In this document: one piece after another, positions 43,585 through 54,400 of the stretch | Layout of the letters: each line of letters opens with the position of its first letter | Numbering within the stretch: position 1 is the first letter of the stretch | The notes under the pieces: generated by a model | The model's database searches: none | Seen by the model: the letters and a program-made list of their open reading frames with translations, nothing else | What the model was told of the DNA's origin: nothing | Assembly (NCBI RefSeq): GCF_006965485.1 | Contig: NZ_CP041360.1 | Location: 682,001 to 746,000, forward strand | Source: Spirosoma sp. KCTC 42546 | GTDB lineage: Bacteria; Bacteroidota; Bacteroidia; Cytophagales; Spirosomataceae | Direction of reading: 5' to 3' | Length of the DNA: 64,000 nucleotides | Program-made: the position numbers and the translations under genes

Positions 43585-44655
43585 ATGGCTTCTTTCTTAT
43601 CGCGCCGGTCGTTCGTGCGGCAAACCTCATTGATTACAGTGGCTGGAATTGCGGTTCCTGCCAGTTTATCCGCGAAATCATACAAAGCAGGCCTGGAACC
43701 AGACATTCTTGGTCACAATGGATTCAAGTACCGCGTTGTACCGGGATGGGGGGTGTTGGATGCTGGTAAAAATCCAGTCAATGATTGCCATGAGATGGTG
43801 CAGGATGCCAAAGGACGAATTATTCTGCTGACAAACGAGACAAAAAACAATATTCTCGTATACGATAAATCGGGCAAATTGCTCGAAACATGGGGGCACG
43901 ATTATCCCGGAGGTCATGGCCTGACGCTCGGTGGAGAAGGTAATGACCAATACCTGCTTATCTGCGACACGGATCGTCATCAGGTCATAAAAACCGATTT
44001 GAAAGGTCGTGAACTGATGAAAATCGAGTACCCCAGGGAAACGGGTAAATATGATTACCCAACCCAGTTCAAACCAACCGAAACGGCAATCAATCCGACC
44101 AACGGCGATATTTATGTGGTGGATGGATATGGACTGAATTATGTGACACAGTTTGATAAATCCGGTAAGCTCATTCGCTATTGGGGTGGAAAAGGGGAGA
44201 CGAACGAAACCTTCGATTGCTGTCATGGCATTACCGTTGACCGTCGCGTGGCGGCTAACCCTACCCTGCTAATTACGGATCGGCGACATAATGCCCTGAA
44301 ACGCTTTACGTTAGATGGCAAATATGTATCGACCATTGCGTTGCCAGGTTCCTACATCTGCCGTCCGGTTATTCATGGGGATAACATTTACGGAGCTGTG
44401 TTTCGCAGCACTTCCGATTCGTATCCTGATTCGGGCTATATCACCATTCTGGATAAAAATGACAGAGTCGTTTCAACACCGGGTGGTACGGCTCCCGTTT
44501 ATCAGGACGATAAACTGGGCGAGCAGCGCAAAGATCGAAGCCTAAGCACGTTTCTGCATCCGCACGACGTGCTGATTGACCAGGACGATAGCATTTACGT
44601 GGCGCAATGGGCTTCTAAAAAAACATATCCTATTAAATTAGAGCGCGTTGCCTAA
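43585..44655 (+). CDS. Tat-exported NHL-type beta-propeller protein
   Basis: A 356-residue protein with a twin-arginine signal (SRRSFVRQTSLITVAG) and a cleavage site near SLSAKS. The rest has propeller blades of the 6-bladed NHL type: NILVYDKSGKLLETWG, GDIYVVDGYGLNYVTQFD, ALKRFTLDGKYV and DDSIYVAQW. It resembles peptidylglycine-lyase-like proteins in the same fold. It leads a co-directional run of cytochrome-type and DUF1501 genes. Confidence 0.78.
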   Translation: MASFLSRRSFVRQTSLITVAGIAVPASLSAKSYKAGLEPDILGHNGFKYRVVPGWGVLDAGKNPVNDCHEMVQDAKGRIILLTNETKNNILVYDKSGKLLETWGHDYPGGHGLTLGGEGNDQYLLICDTDRHQVIKTDLKGRELMKIEYPRETGKYDYPTQFKPTETAINPTNGDIYVVDGYGLNYVTQFDKSGKLIRYWGGKGETNETFDCCHGITVDRRVAANPTLLITDRRHNALKRFTLDGKYVSTIALPGSYICRPVIHGDNIYGAVFRSTSDSYPDSGYITILDKNDRVVSTPGGTAPVYQDDKLGEQRKDRSLSTFLHPHDVLIDQDDSIYVAQWASKKTYPIKLERVA

Positions 44656-44670
44656 GAGTATACCCTGATT

Positions 44671-46197
44671 ATGAATAAGTTTATTTTAGTACAGGCCGCT
44701 GCGCAACCATCTGATTGGGTTTTGTTTTTTGGGCACTTTCATCCGCTCATTGTTCACTTACCGATTGGCTTTCTGCTAATTGCCGGTCTGCTCGAACTGG
44801 ATCGACTGACCCGGCGCAACTCGGTTAGTCCGCATACAATTACCCTGATTTTATTCTGGTCGGCGGTGAGTGCTACACTTGCTTGCGTGTTTGGCTTTAT
44901 GTTATCGCAGGGGGGCGGCTATGAGGAAGATACGCTCAGTTCACACCAGTGGCAGGGTATTGGCGTGGCTGTTTTTGCCTGGCTGGCGTGGGCGGTTAAA
45001 TCAGAGAATCTGGGTCGGATTTTTCCTTTTTCACAGCTTCTTTATTTGCCTGCGCTGGGCATCTCCCTGCTCCTATTACTGTCGACTGGCCATCTTGGAG
45101 GCAACCTGACACACGGGGCGGATTACCTGACCCAATACATGCCGGGGCCAATCCGAACGCTAGCGGGTGTACCACCTAAATTGCCAGAATTAAAAGTTGA
45201 ACCGATTACCGACGTAAATCAGGCAATGGTGTATCAGCAGATAATCAACCCAATTCTGCATAGCCGCTGCGTACAGTGCCATAACGCCAATAAATCGAAA
45301 GCGGGGTTACGGTTAGATACACCTGGAATGATTAAGAAAGGCTCGGAAGATGGTCCGGTATTCGTGGCAGGAAAAGGCACAGCCAGCGACCTGATAAAAG
45401 TCTGTCTGTTGCCCGAAGACGATGACCATCATATGCCGCCTAAAGGTAAAACCCAATTACAGGAAGGCCAGATTGCGTTACTGACCTGGTGGATTGATCA
45501 GGGCGCTCCTTTCGATAAAAAAGTCTCAGACGTACAAGTCAATGATGCAATTCGACCCGTATTGGCCTCCCTAACCGGTGGTGGGCCAGTTAATACAGGT
45601 GCCAATGTTGCCACAACCGGCCCTTCGCCCGAATCACCGGTGTTGACCATGAAAGTAGCAGCCGCCGACCCGAAAGTAATTGACGAATTGAAGAAAGCGG
45701 GCTTACTCGTATTGCCGCTCTCAAAAGAGCAGAACCAACTGGAAGTGAGCGCAGTGAATGCCCGTACCTTCAATGATACACAGGCCCAATTGCTGCCTAA
45801 ACTGAGTACTCAGATTGTCTGGTTAAAATTAGGAGATACGGAAGTCTCAGATGCAACGTTGACCCAGGTAGCCAAACTTAAAAACCTTCAAAAACTGCAT
45901 CTGGAACAAACGAACGTGACCGATGCGGGCTTAAAACAACTCAAAGGGCTGGATAATCTGGAATATTTGAACCTCTATGGTACTAGCATAACGGATGCCG
46001 GTCTGGTTGATCTGGCAACGCTGAAAAATCTTAAGGCTATTTATCTCTGGCAAACCAAAGTCACGGAACAGGGCATTGTAAACCTGAAAAAAGCCATTCC
46101 CAAACTTGAGGTTATTGGCGGTATCACGGAGAAAGCCGCTGCCGAATTTGCCAAAGCAGCCTCGCCCGAAGCAAAGCTTGGGGAGGCCAAGAAGTGA
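44671..46197 (+). CDS. Membrane-anchored cytochrome-like protein with leucine-rich repeats
   Basis: A 508-residue protein with three parts: four membrane helices of the DUF2231 type (HFHPLIVHLPIGFLLIAGLLEL at the start), a periplasmic planctomycete-type cytochrome domain with heme site C200-V-Q-C203-H204 (SRCVQCHNANKSKAGLRLDTP) and a MPPKGK motif, and a C-terminal leucine-rich repeat region (LQKLHLEQTNVTDAGLKQL, LEYLNLYGTSITDAGLVDL). Such fusions occur beside DUF1549/DUF1553 genes, as here. The electron partner is unknown. Confidence 0.82.
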   Translation: MNKFILVQAAAQPSDWVLFFGHFHPLIVHLPIGFLLIAGLLELDRLTRRNSVSPHTITLILFWSAVSATLACVFGFMLSQGGGYEEDTLSSHQWQGIGVAVFAWLAWAVKSENLGRIFPFSQLLYLPALGISLLLLLSTGHLGGNLTHGADYLTQYMPGPIRTLAGVPPKLPELKVEPITDVNQAMVYQQIINPILHSRCVQCHNANKSKAGLRLDTPGMIKKGSEDGPVFVAGKGTASDLIKVCLLPEDDDHHMPPKGKTQLQEGQIALLTWWIDQGAPFDKKVSDVQVNDAIRPVLASLTGGGPVNTGANVATTGPSPESPVLTMKVAAADPKVIDELKKAGLLVLPLSKEQNQLEVSAVNARTFNDTQAQLLPKLSTQIVWLKLGDTEVSDATLTQVAKLKNLQKLHLEQTNVTDAGLKQLKGLDNLEYLNLYGTSITDAGLVDLATLKNLKAIYLWQTKVTEQGIVNLKKAIPKLEVIGGITEKAAAEFAKAASPEAKLGEAKK

Positions 46198-46374
46198 TAC
46201 TTTCATTGAAAGTAGGTTATAAATGATGTCGAGTTCTCAAACCCGACATAATATTGATTAACTGGTAAAATAGGCTGACAACGCGAAAATATAGTATGAT
46301 TTTTATGGGCATTTGCGCGTTATTTTTGTAGAGTCATTTTATTGTCAATCAGTTCCTCCGTCGGAGGCTTATAT

Positions 46375-49300
46375 ATGCACATCTGGTCTGACATACGGTT
46401 TCGATACGTTCTGCTTAGTACAACAGCGGGTCTGTTTGGCGCGTCTGTTTGGTTAACGGCCTGTCAGAGTTCTGTCGAAAAACCGGCGGAAATTGTCGCT
46501 ATTGAGGCAACCCTGCCCGAAAAAGTTGATTACAACCTGCACGTCAAGCCGATTCTGTCGGATCGTTGTTTTGCCTGTCATGGTCCTGATAAAGCTAAAC
46601 AACAGGCAGGTTTACGTTTAGATACGCCCGAGGGGGCTTATGAAGCGTTGGCTAAAAGTGGTCATACGGCCATAGTACCGGGTAATTTAGCCAAGAGTGA
46701 ACTGGTTAACCGAATCATCAGCACCGACCCCGATGTGATGATGCCAACGCCGAAATCTAATCTGAGCTTAACGACAGAAGAAAAAGCGATGCTCATTCGC
46801 TGGGTTGAGCAGGGGGCAGAATATAAAGAACATTGGTCGCTTATTGCCCCAGTCCTGCCGGAGATTCCGAAGGTGAAAGACGAGCAGTGGGTAAAGAATG
46901 ACATCGACCGATTTGTTCTGGCCAAGCAGGAAGCCAAAGGCTTATCCCACGCCCCCGAAGCCGATAAAACGACCTTACTTCGTCGGGTTAGTCTGGACTT
47001 AACAGGTTTGCCGCCAACACCCGCCGAAGTCGATGCGTTTCTGGCCGATAAATCCCCGAATGCCTACGAAAAAGTAGTCAATCGATTGCTGAAGAGCCCT
47101 CATTACGGTGAACGTCAGGCGGTTGAATGGCTCGATGTGGCCCGTTATGCCGATACGCATGGGTATCAGGATGATGGCTTACGTACCATCTGGCCCTACC
47201 GCGATTGGGTGATTCGGGCCTACAATTGCAACCTGTCGTTTGATCGGTTCATTACCTGGCAATTGGCCGGTGACTTACTGCCTAATCTGAAAGCTTCCGC
47301 CGACTGGAAAGAGAAACTCATTGCCACGGCCTTCAACCGGAATCACCAGCAGAGCCAGGAGGGTGGCATTGTTGACGAAGAATATCGGGTAGAATATGTG
47401 GCTGATCGAACCAACACGTTCGGCAAGGCTATGCTGGGGCTAACGGTAGAATGTGCCCGTTGTCATGACCATAAATACGACCCCATCAGCCAGAAAGACT
47501 ACTATTCGTTGTTTGCCTTTTTCAATAGCAACAATGAGCGCGGGCAAATTCCCTACAATGGTGAAGCGGCTCCAACAATCACGCTCACTAAGCCGGAAAC
47601 AGAGGCCAAGTTGAAGTTTATCCGCGAACAGCTTACTCCGCTTGAACAAAAACTCAATCCGAACCGCCCCGATTATCAACAACGTTTCGGACAGTGGCTG
47701 GCAACAACTCACTCAATAGCCTCGTCAGATTCTGGGTTGTTGGCGCATTACACGTTCGATGAAGCGGATCGGGCCGATGTCGGTGCGTATGTGAAAGAGC
47801 AGAACGAGAAACGGAAACTGGAGGACGCCCGAAAAAAGAAAGAGGAAGAAGCCAAAGCCAGGCTGAAAAAGCCTGACGTCAAGATAGCTGAAAAGAAAGA
47901 AGCGCCAAAACCAAAAACCAAAGAAGAGCTCTGGAAAGACCCGCGTAACGCTTTCGCCAATTTGGTGAATGATACCTTGCCCGCTCGCTTAGGTGGCGAT
48001 CCTGATAAGGTGCCTTACTCGGTGCCCGGCCGATTTGGGAAAGCGCGCTATTTACCGGGCGATAGCTATATTGAATTGCCCAGCAAGTTCGGTGCTTTTG
48101 AGCAAAATGAGCCATTTACCATTAGCAGCTGGTTTAATCTGGCGAAGCCGGGTATGGCACTCACGCTGCTGGGCCGTACAACTGGCCCTATGGATGGTCA
48201 GCGTGGGTACCAACTTGATTTACTGGCGGATGGGCGACTAAAACTGGCCTTTAGCCACGTTTGGCCTGCCAACGCTATAGATATCGAAACGATTGACAAA
48301 GTCCCTGTGCATCAGTGGTTTCAGGTTGCGTTTGCCTACGATGGAACTGGTCAGGCGAAAGGGATTACGCTGTACTTGAATGGACACCCTATCCGTACTA
48401 AAGTGATTGCCGATCACCTTATTCACAGTATGGTATACGGCAAAGACAAAACCCACTGGGCACAACACAATTTCTATGTGGGTCGAATGCACGACAATTT
48501 CTATAAAGATTTTGCCGTAGATGAACTGCGCATTTACAAGCGCTGCCTGACTCCGCTCGAAATGCCTGCTTTGGCTGGTCAGCCAGACGCGCTCGCTATT
48601 GCGCTTAAAACTCCGGTCGCCAATCGTACATCGGCCCAACGGACAGGCTTATATACCTATTACGTGACCAATCAGGACCCGGTTTATCGGGCCGATTATG
48701 CCAAAGCGATGAAATTGCGGGGTGACCAACTTATGCTCTACACCAACTCCGATCAGCTCATGATTATGGAAGAGCGCTCGGTACCGCGCGAAACCCATCT
48801 GCTGAAACGGGGCGCCTACGATGCGCCTGCCGAAGTGGTAACACCCGCCGTTTTGCATAGCCTGAATCCAATGGATGAGGATACGCCGAAGAACCGGCTT
48901 GGTCTGGCGAAATGGCTTCTGGCCCCAGAAAATCCATTGTTCAGCCGGGTTATGGTGAACCGGATGTGGCAGCAATATTTTGGCCAGGGATTAGCCAAAA
49001 ACAGTGATGATTTTGGTAACCAGGGCGCGTTGCCCAGTCATCCCGAACTGCTGGACTATCTGGCCGTTAAATTCCGAGGTGAAAAAGGGTCAGCTGACGC
49101 CTGGAATGCGAAAGCCATGCATAAACTGATTGTTATGTCGGCTACCTACCGGCAGGCATCGGCGGTACCTGAAAACGCGCGGGAAGCCGATTCTGAAAAT
49201 CTATTTTTAACGCGAGGGCCGAGCTACCGGATGTCAGCGGAACAGGTGCGTGACAATGCATTGGCGGCAAGTGGTTTGTTAACGCAGCGCATCGGCGGCC

Positions 49301-49854
49301 CCAGTGTTCTGCCTTACCAGCCATCGGGTATCTGGGAAGCCCTGGCTACCCGGAATGCAGTAAAATACGAACAGGATCATGGCGATAGCTTATACCGTCG
49401 GTCGATGTACACGATCTGGAAACGCTCGTCTCCAGCACCGATGATGCTTGATTTCGATGCGGCCGAGCGGCATACGTGTATTGTAAAACGCCAGAAAACG
49501 AGTACGCCTTTGCAGGCACTGGTTACGCTAAATGACCCGCAATTTGTGGAGGCTGCCCGCGTATTGGCGCAGAGAGAAGGAGGAAGGAAAGAAGGGAGTA
49601 AAGGAGCAACAGTAATAAATGAGCTTTTTAAAGCTGTCATTAGCCGCCCCGCTCGCTCAGAAGAAATGGCGTTGATGCAGCAACTGTACGCCGAAGAACT
49701 GGCTGATTTTAAACAAAACCCGAAGCGGGCAGCAGAGTTATTATCCGTAGGAGAATATCCGGTTGATACTAAACTTAATCCGGTGGAATTAGCTGCCTGG
49801 ACTGTAGTGACCAGTACCATAATGAATTTCGACGAAGCGATAATAAAAAGATAG
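46375..49854 (+). CDS. Cytochrome-type lipoprotein with DUF1549, LamG-like and DUF1553 domains
   Basis: A protein of about 1,159 residues. With the ATG of MHIWSDIRFRYVLL it has a lipobox LTAC with cysteine 30; an in-frame TTG 11 codons upstream is less likely. Order of domains: planctomycete cytochrome domain with heme site CFACH (65-69), DUF1549 (LRRVSLDLTGLPPTPAEVDAF, WLDVARYADTHGYQDD, GLTVECARCHDHKYDPI), a charged linker and LamG-like domain (YIELPSKFGAFEQNEPFTISSW), then DUF1553 (NPLFSRVMVNRMWQQYFG). A second CxxCH lies in ECARCHDH. These proteins are paired with DUF1501 proteins and are thought to act in periplasmic breakdown of complex substrates, but the reaction is not known. Confidence 0.85.
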   Translation: MHIWSDIRFRYVLLSTTAGLFGASVWLTACQSSVEKPAEIVAIEATLPEKVDYNLHVKPILSDRCFACHGPDKAKQQAGLRLDTPEGAYEALAKSGHTAIVPGNLAKSELVNRIISTDPDVMMPTPKSNLSLTTEEKAMLIRWVEQGAEYKEHWSLIAPVLPEIPKVKDEQWVKNDIDRFVLAKQEAKGLSHAPEADKTTLLRRVSLDLTGLPPTPAEVDAFLADKSPNAYEKVVNRLLKSPHYGERQAVEWLDVARYADTHGYQDDGLRTIWPYRDWVIRAYNCNLSFDRFITWQLAGDLLPNLKASADWKEKLIATAFNRNHQQSQEGGIVDEEYRVEYVADRTNTFGKAMLGLTVECARCHDHKYDPISQKDYYSLFAFFNSNNERGQIPYNGEAAPTITLTKPETEAKLKFIREQLTPLEQKLNPNRPDYQQRFGQWLATTHSIASSDSGLLAHYTFDEADRADVGAYVKEQNEKRKLEDARKKKEEEAKARLKKPDVKIAEKKEAPKPKTKEELWKDPRNAFANLVNDTLPARLGGDPDKVPYSVPGRFGKARYLPGDSYIELPSKFGAFEQNEPFTISSWFNLAKPGMALTLLGRTTGPMDGQRGYQLDLLADGRLKLAFSHVWPANAIDIETIDKVPVHQWFQVAFAYDGTGQAKGITLYLNGHPIRTKVIADHLIHSMVYGKDKTHWAQHNFYVGRMHDNFYKDFAVDELRIYKRCLTPLEMPALAGQPDALAIALKTPVANRTSAQRTGLYTYYVTNQDPVYRADYAKAMKLRGDQLMLYTNSDQLMIMEERSVPRETHLLKRGAYDAPAEVVTPAVLHSLNPMDEDTPKNRLGLAKWLLAPENPLFSRVMVNRMWQQYFGQGLAKNSDDFGNQGALPSHPELLDYLAVKFRGEKGSADAWNAKAMHKLIVMSATYRQASAVPENAREADSENLFLTRGPSYRMSAEQVRDNALAASGLLTQRIGGPSVLPYQPSGIWEALATRNAVKYEQDHGDSLYRRSMYTIWKRSSPAPMMLDFDAAERHTCIVKRQKTSTPLQALVTLNDPQFVEAARVLAQREGGRKEGSKGATVINELFKAVISRPARSEEMALMQQLYAEELADFKQNPKRAAELLSVGEYPVDTKLNPVELAAWTVVTSTIMNFDEAIIKR

Positions 49855-49932
49855 CCATTAATGGTTATTGATCGTCATGCGTAGTAGACCAACCAATGAC
49901 AATTTTATGACGATCAATGGCCATTAATGACC
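49854..49932. repeat. Intergenic inverted repeat, family C
   Basis: GCCATTAATGGTTATTGATC and the complement-like GATCAATGGCCATTAATGAC form the arms. It begins at the last base of the upstream stop codon and shares words with the hairpin at 22514-22599. Confidence 0.75.
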
Positions 49933-49945
49933 ATATACAAGTACA

Positions 49946-51397
49946 ATGGACATTCAGGATGAACTTCACGATCAGCTAAGCCGCCGGAATTTTCTGGGCC
50001 AGGCCAGCGCGGGCTTAGGCACCATTGCCCTGGCCTCATTGCTGAATCCAACTAATCTGTTTGGTGGCGCTACGCCCGGAGAGAATCCGGCAGTCGGGAA
50101 ACCACACTTTCCACCGAAAGTAAAGCGGGTTATTTATTTGTTTCAGAGCGGTGCCCCTTCTCAGTTGGAGTTATTCGACTACAAGCCGAAGCTCGAAACC
50201 ATGTGGGGACAGGATTTACCTGCATCGGTACGTAATGGGCAGCGACTGACGGGCATGAGTGCGGGGCAGAGTCGTTTCCCGCTGGCAGCCTCGAAGTATA
50301 AATTTGCTCAGTATGGACCAAGCCAGATGTGGATCAGCGAACTGCTACCTCACACAGCTGGTATTGCCAGCGACCTGACGTTTATTCGATCCCTACATAC
50401 CGAAGCCATTAATCACGACCCGGCCGTAACGTTCTTTCAGACTGGAAGTCAACAAGCGGGCCGACCTTCAATGGGTTCCTGGGTTAGTTATGGCCTGGGA
50501 TCAGATAACCAGAATCTGCCTTCTTTTGTGGTGCTTCTGTCCAAAGGACGGGATGGCGATCAGCCCCTATATGCCAAACTTTGGAGTAATGGGTTTCTGC
50601 CATCGGTGCATCAGGGCGTCGTATTTCGGTCGGGGCCAGATCCGGTTTATTACCTCAACAACCCGCCGGGTATCGACAAATCGAGCCGTCGGAGAATGCT
50701 TGACTATCTGGGTAAATTGCACCAGGAGCAGTTCAAACATGTGTTGGATCCCGAAATCAACAGTCGGATGGCGCAGTACGAAATGGCTTATCGAATGCAA
50801 ACGTCCGTCCCCGAAACGCTCGACATCTCGAAAGAACCCAATTATATTTTCGACATGTACGGTCCCGATAGCCGCAAGCCGGGAACGTTTGCTGCCAACT
50901 GTCTGCTAGCCAGAAAGCTTGTAGAAAAGGATGTAAAGTTTGTCCAATTATACCATCAGGGCTGGGATCAGCATGGCAACTTACCAAACGACATCAAAAC
51001 CCAGGCGAAAAGCGTTGACCAGCCATCGGCAGCTCTTATCATGGATCTCAAACAGCGTGGGTTGCTTGATGATACACTTGTGATTTGGGGTGGTGAGTTC
51101 GGGCGGGGTGCTTACTCACAGGGGAAGCTCACCCGTGATAATTATGGGCGTGACCACCACCCACGAGCATTCTCGGTCTGGATGGCGGGAGCTGGTGTTA
51201 AAAAAGGGATGGTTTACGGCGAAACCGACGATTTTGGCTACAACGTCATTAAGGAGCCGGTTCATGTGCATGATTTTCAGGCTACCATCCTGCATTTATT
51301 AGGTGTAGACCATGAAAAGCTCACCTTCAAAAGCCAGGGCCGACGTTATCGCCTGACCGATGTTCATGGAAAGGTTGTGAAGCCACTATTGGCTTAA
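49946..51397 (+). CDS. DUF1501 domain protein, Tat-exported
   Basis: A 483-residue sulfatase-fold protein with a twin-arginine signal (LSRRNFLGQASAGLGTIALASLL). DUF1501 blocks include KRVIYLFQSGAPSQLELFDYKP, RSLHTEAINHDPAV, DTLVIWGGEFGRGAYS and GRDHHPRAFSVWMAGAG, where histidines and acidic residues of an alkaline-phosphatase-like metal site would sit. It follows the DUF1553 gene, its usual partner. Confidence 0.9.
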   Translation: MDIQDELHDQLSRRNFLGQASAGLGTIALASLLNPTNLFGGATPGENPAVGKPHFPPKVKRVIYLFQSGAPSQLELFDYKPKLETMWGQDLPASVRNGQRLTGMSAGQSRFPLAASKYKFAQYGPSQMWISELLPHTAGIASDLTFIRSLHTEAINHDPAVTFFQTGSQQAGRPSMGSWVSYGLGSDNQNLPSFVVLLSKGRDGDQPLYAKLWSNGFLPSVHQGVVFRSGPDPVYYLNNPPGIDKSSRRRMLDYLGKLHQEQFKHVLDPEINSRMAQYEMAYRMQTSVPETLDISKEPNYIFDMYGPDSRKPGTFAANCLLARKLVEKDVKFVQLYHQGWDQHGNLPNDIKTQAKSVDQPSAALIMDLKQRGLLDDTLVIWGGEFGRGAYSQGKLTRDNYGRDHHPRAFSVWMAGAGVKKGMVYGETDDFGYNVIKEPVHVHDFQATILHLLGVDHEKLTFKSQGRRYRLTDVHGKVVKPLLA

Positions 51398-51436
51398 TTA
51401 TCTTTTCGATGTACCTTTCGCAGTAAAATAAGATAC

Positions 51437-54400
51437 TTGCTGCGCTTGAGAGGGATTCTACTTGTACTTACTCTGTTTCTATTTCCTTGCGTTGGCCAGG
51501 CGCAAATGCGTTATGGTAACGAATGGATTGTTCCGTTGCAACCCTATGCGAAAATCAGCATCACTGAAACCGGCATTTACCGTATCAGTTATGCTGAATT
51601 AGTCAGTGCCGGTTTTAACCTGGATGCGATAAATCCCAGAAATCTACAGCTATTTCATCATGGTCGCGAACTGGCAATCGAGGTAGTCGGTGAGTTGGAC
51701 AATCGGTTTGACGCCACAGATTTTATTGAGTTTTATGCCGAAAAAAATAAAGGCGAGCAAGACAGTTTAGTTTACTACCACACCACGCGAGCTAATCCCT
51801 ATCATAGTTTATTTTCTGACGAGACGTTCTATTTTCTCACGGTTGGGCAACATGCCGGAAAACGTATCGTAACCTACGCTGCTAATCCAACAAACCAGAA
51901 TCCCGAGAAATACCACCTTGAGGAACAGGTTGTTTCGTATTCAGAGCAATATTCATTCAATAATTCGATTGGCTTAATCCCATCCGTTCAGCAGAGCTAT
52001 TTTGAGGAAGGCGAAGGCTGGACCGGGCACTATATTGTTCCGGACACAGCAGCTAGATTCAGGCTGACATTTAAAAACCGGGTCAAAACCGATGAGGTAT
52101 ACCCCACACTTGAGTTCCAGCTAAATGGTCGATCGCTCAATAACCACCAGCTCTGGTACGCGCTAAATGAAGGCAGCCCACTCGATACAGTTACGTTTGG
52201 CTCATTTAGTCCTCAGAAAATAGAGTTGGCTCTACCCGAAAGTACAATAAAAAACGAATCGGTTTTACTCAAAACGCAGACATTGAAAGCCGGCAATTAC
52301 GATTGGTACTCAATGACGTATTTTAAAGTCGTTTATCCACAGAGTTTTCCACTGAATGGGCAGCGAAGTAAATATTTTACGTTACGACCAAACTCCATGA
52401 ACCAGTCTGTCGTGCAGATTAGCGATTTGGGACCGGATTACATTACCTATATCATAACTGATCGCTACAATATTGCCAAAATAACCAGTCAAACAAATCA
52501 GTTGGTGGTTCCCAATACCGCAACCGGGCAACAGCTATTTGTTAGTAATGAAATCAAAAAAGTAACTGGCATTTCGGTTGTTACATTCCCGATATTGAAT
52601 CCCAAGGAGTATACCTATCTGATTGTTACACACAATTCGTTGCTTGAATCGGCCAATCAGTATGCAGCTTATCGGGCGTCGGTAGCTGGCGGCAGCTATA
52701 AGCCGTTGGTCATCGAAACGAAGGCCATTTACGAGCAATTTAATTTTGGGGAACGAAGCCCCATTGCTATCCGTCGCTTTGCTGATTATATGCTATCGGG
52801 TGGGAGTGGTAAATATCTATTTCTGCTGGGCCGGGGTATTAGTTTTCCCGATGTGTTGAAAACGTCGGAAGCAGAGGATCTGGTACCCACGTTTGGGTAT
52901 CCTGGTTCCGATGCTTTACTAACGATGGGCCTGACTGGTTTGCCCGAATTTGTACAGGCACTGCCAACCGGTCGTATCAATGTAACGACTAATCAACAGG
53001 CGTTGAACTATTTGGCCAAAGTAAAGGAGTTTGAACAGAGTGTACCAGATGAATGGCAAAAACGAATGTTGCATCTGAACGGAGGCCATGACAAAGCTGA
53101 GATTACCTATTTGAAGAGCCTGATGGAGCAACTTCGTCCCATTGCAGAAGGCCCATATATGGGCGCGCAGGTCAAAACAATTTCCAAAAAAACCTTCGAG
53201 GAAGTCGAAGCTATTGATATTTCTGCTGAAGTGAACGAAGGAGTTTCGATGATAAGCTACACGGGTCACGGCTCCTCAAACACCCTCGACTTTAATTTTG
53301 GCTATTGCTCATCGCCAACTAGTAATTTCCACAATAAAGGGAAGTATCCTATCCTGTTTTTTAATGGCTGTAGCATCAATAATATTTTCTATAAATATGA
53401 CCCGCTCAGTACCGATTGGCTAATTACGCCCGACAAAGGTGCGATTGCCGTTCTGGCAGGCTCATTCTGGAGTTACCCCAATAGCACCCAGCAGTATATT
53501 TATAGTCTGTATCAGAAGCTATTTGCTGATAGCACAACCCTTACCCAGACAATAGGGGAAATGCAGCAACGCGTTAATCAACACCTGTCATCGCAAAGTA
53601 ACGATCTGACATTGAGGAGCGATATGCAGCAAATTATTCTTCAAGGCGATCCTGCACTGCACCTATTTCCGTTATCGAAACCAGATTACGTAGCCCGAAG
53701 CCTTTTTCTCCAGGCACGAAAAACCGGAACTAGTATCGCCACTAATGATTCACTTACCGTTAATCTGATTCTGGCTAATGTTGGAAGGTATATTGCCGGG
53801 CAAACGGTTTCAGTACAACTGAAAAAGACCTATACAACTAATGAAACAAGTGTTCAGTGGGTTACCGTTCAAATCAAGTCGGGTCGGGATACATTGGTAT
53901 TCCCCATCAAAAAAGAGCTTTCGATAACGCAACTAGAACTCACGATTGATAGTGATGCTGTTATTGACGAGCTTAGTGAAGGTAATAATGTCGTCCAAAT
54001 CGAGTTGGCCGATTGGCAGGAAATTCAGAGAAACAGCGTTTACCCAATTAATGCCTTACCTGATCAATCAAACCCAGTACTGTCGGTATTGATTGATAAT
54101 CGGGTTCTTAAAAATGGCGACTATGTTTCGGCTGATCCTACTATTCAAATCAATTTGATGGATGAGAATATATTGCCTATTGATAACCTGGCTACTATTC
54201 AGGTTTCCATAAAACAATGTGAATCCTGTCCATTTGTCGCATTGACACCAAAAACAGGCTCGGCAACGTCACCTGTATCGCTTATAGCCACGTATCAATT
54301 GACGCAACTTCCGGCTGGTAGGTATGAGCTTCTGGCAACCGGCCGTGATGCTGTCGGAAATGCATCCGGTAACGCTTATCGTATCACGTTCCGGGTAGCA

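Noticed and set aside
48238..48639. 133-residue antisense ORF inside the DUF1553 gene
   Set aside because: It is antisense to a well-supported coding region and has no recognisable motif.
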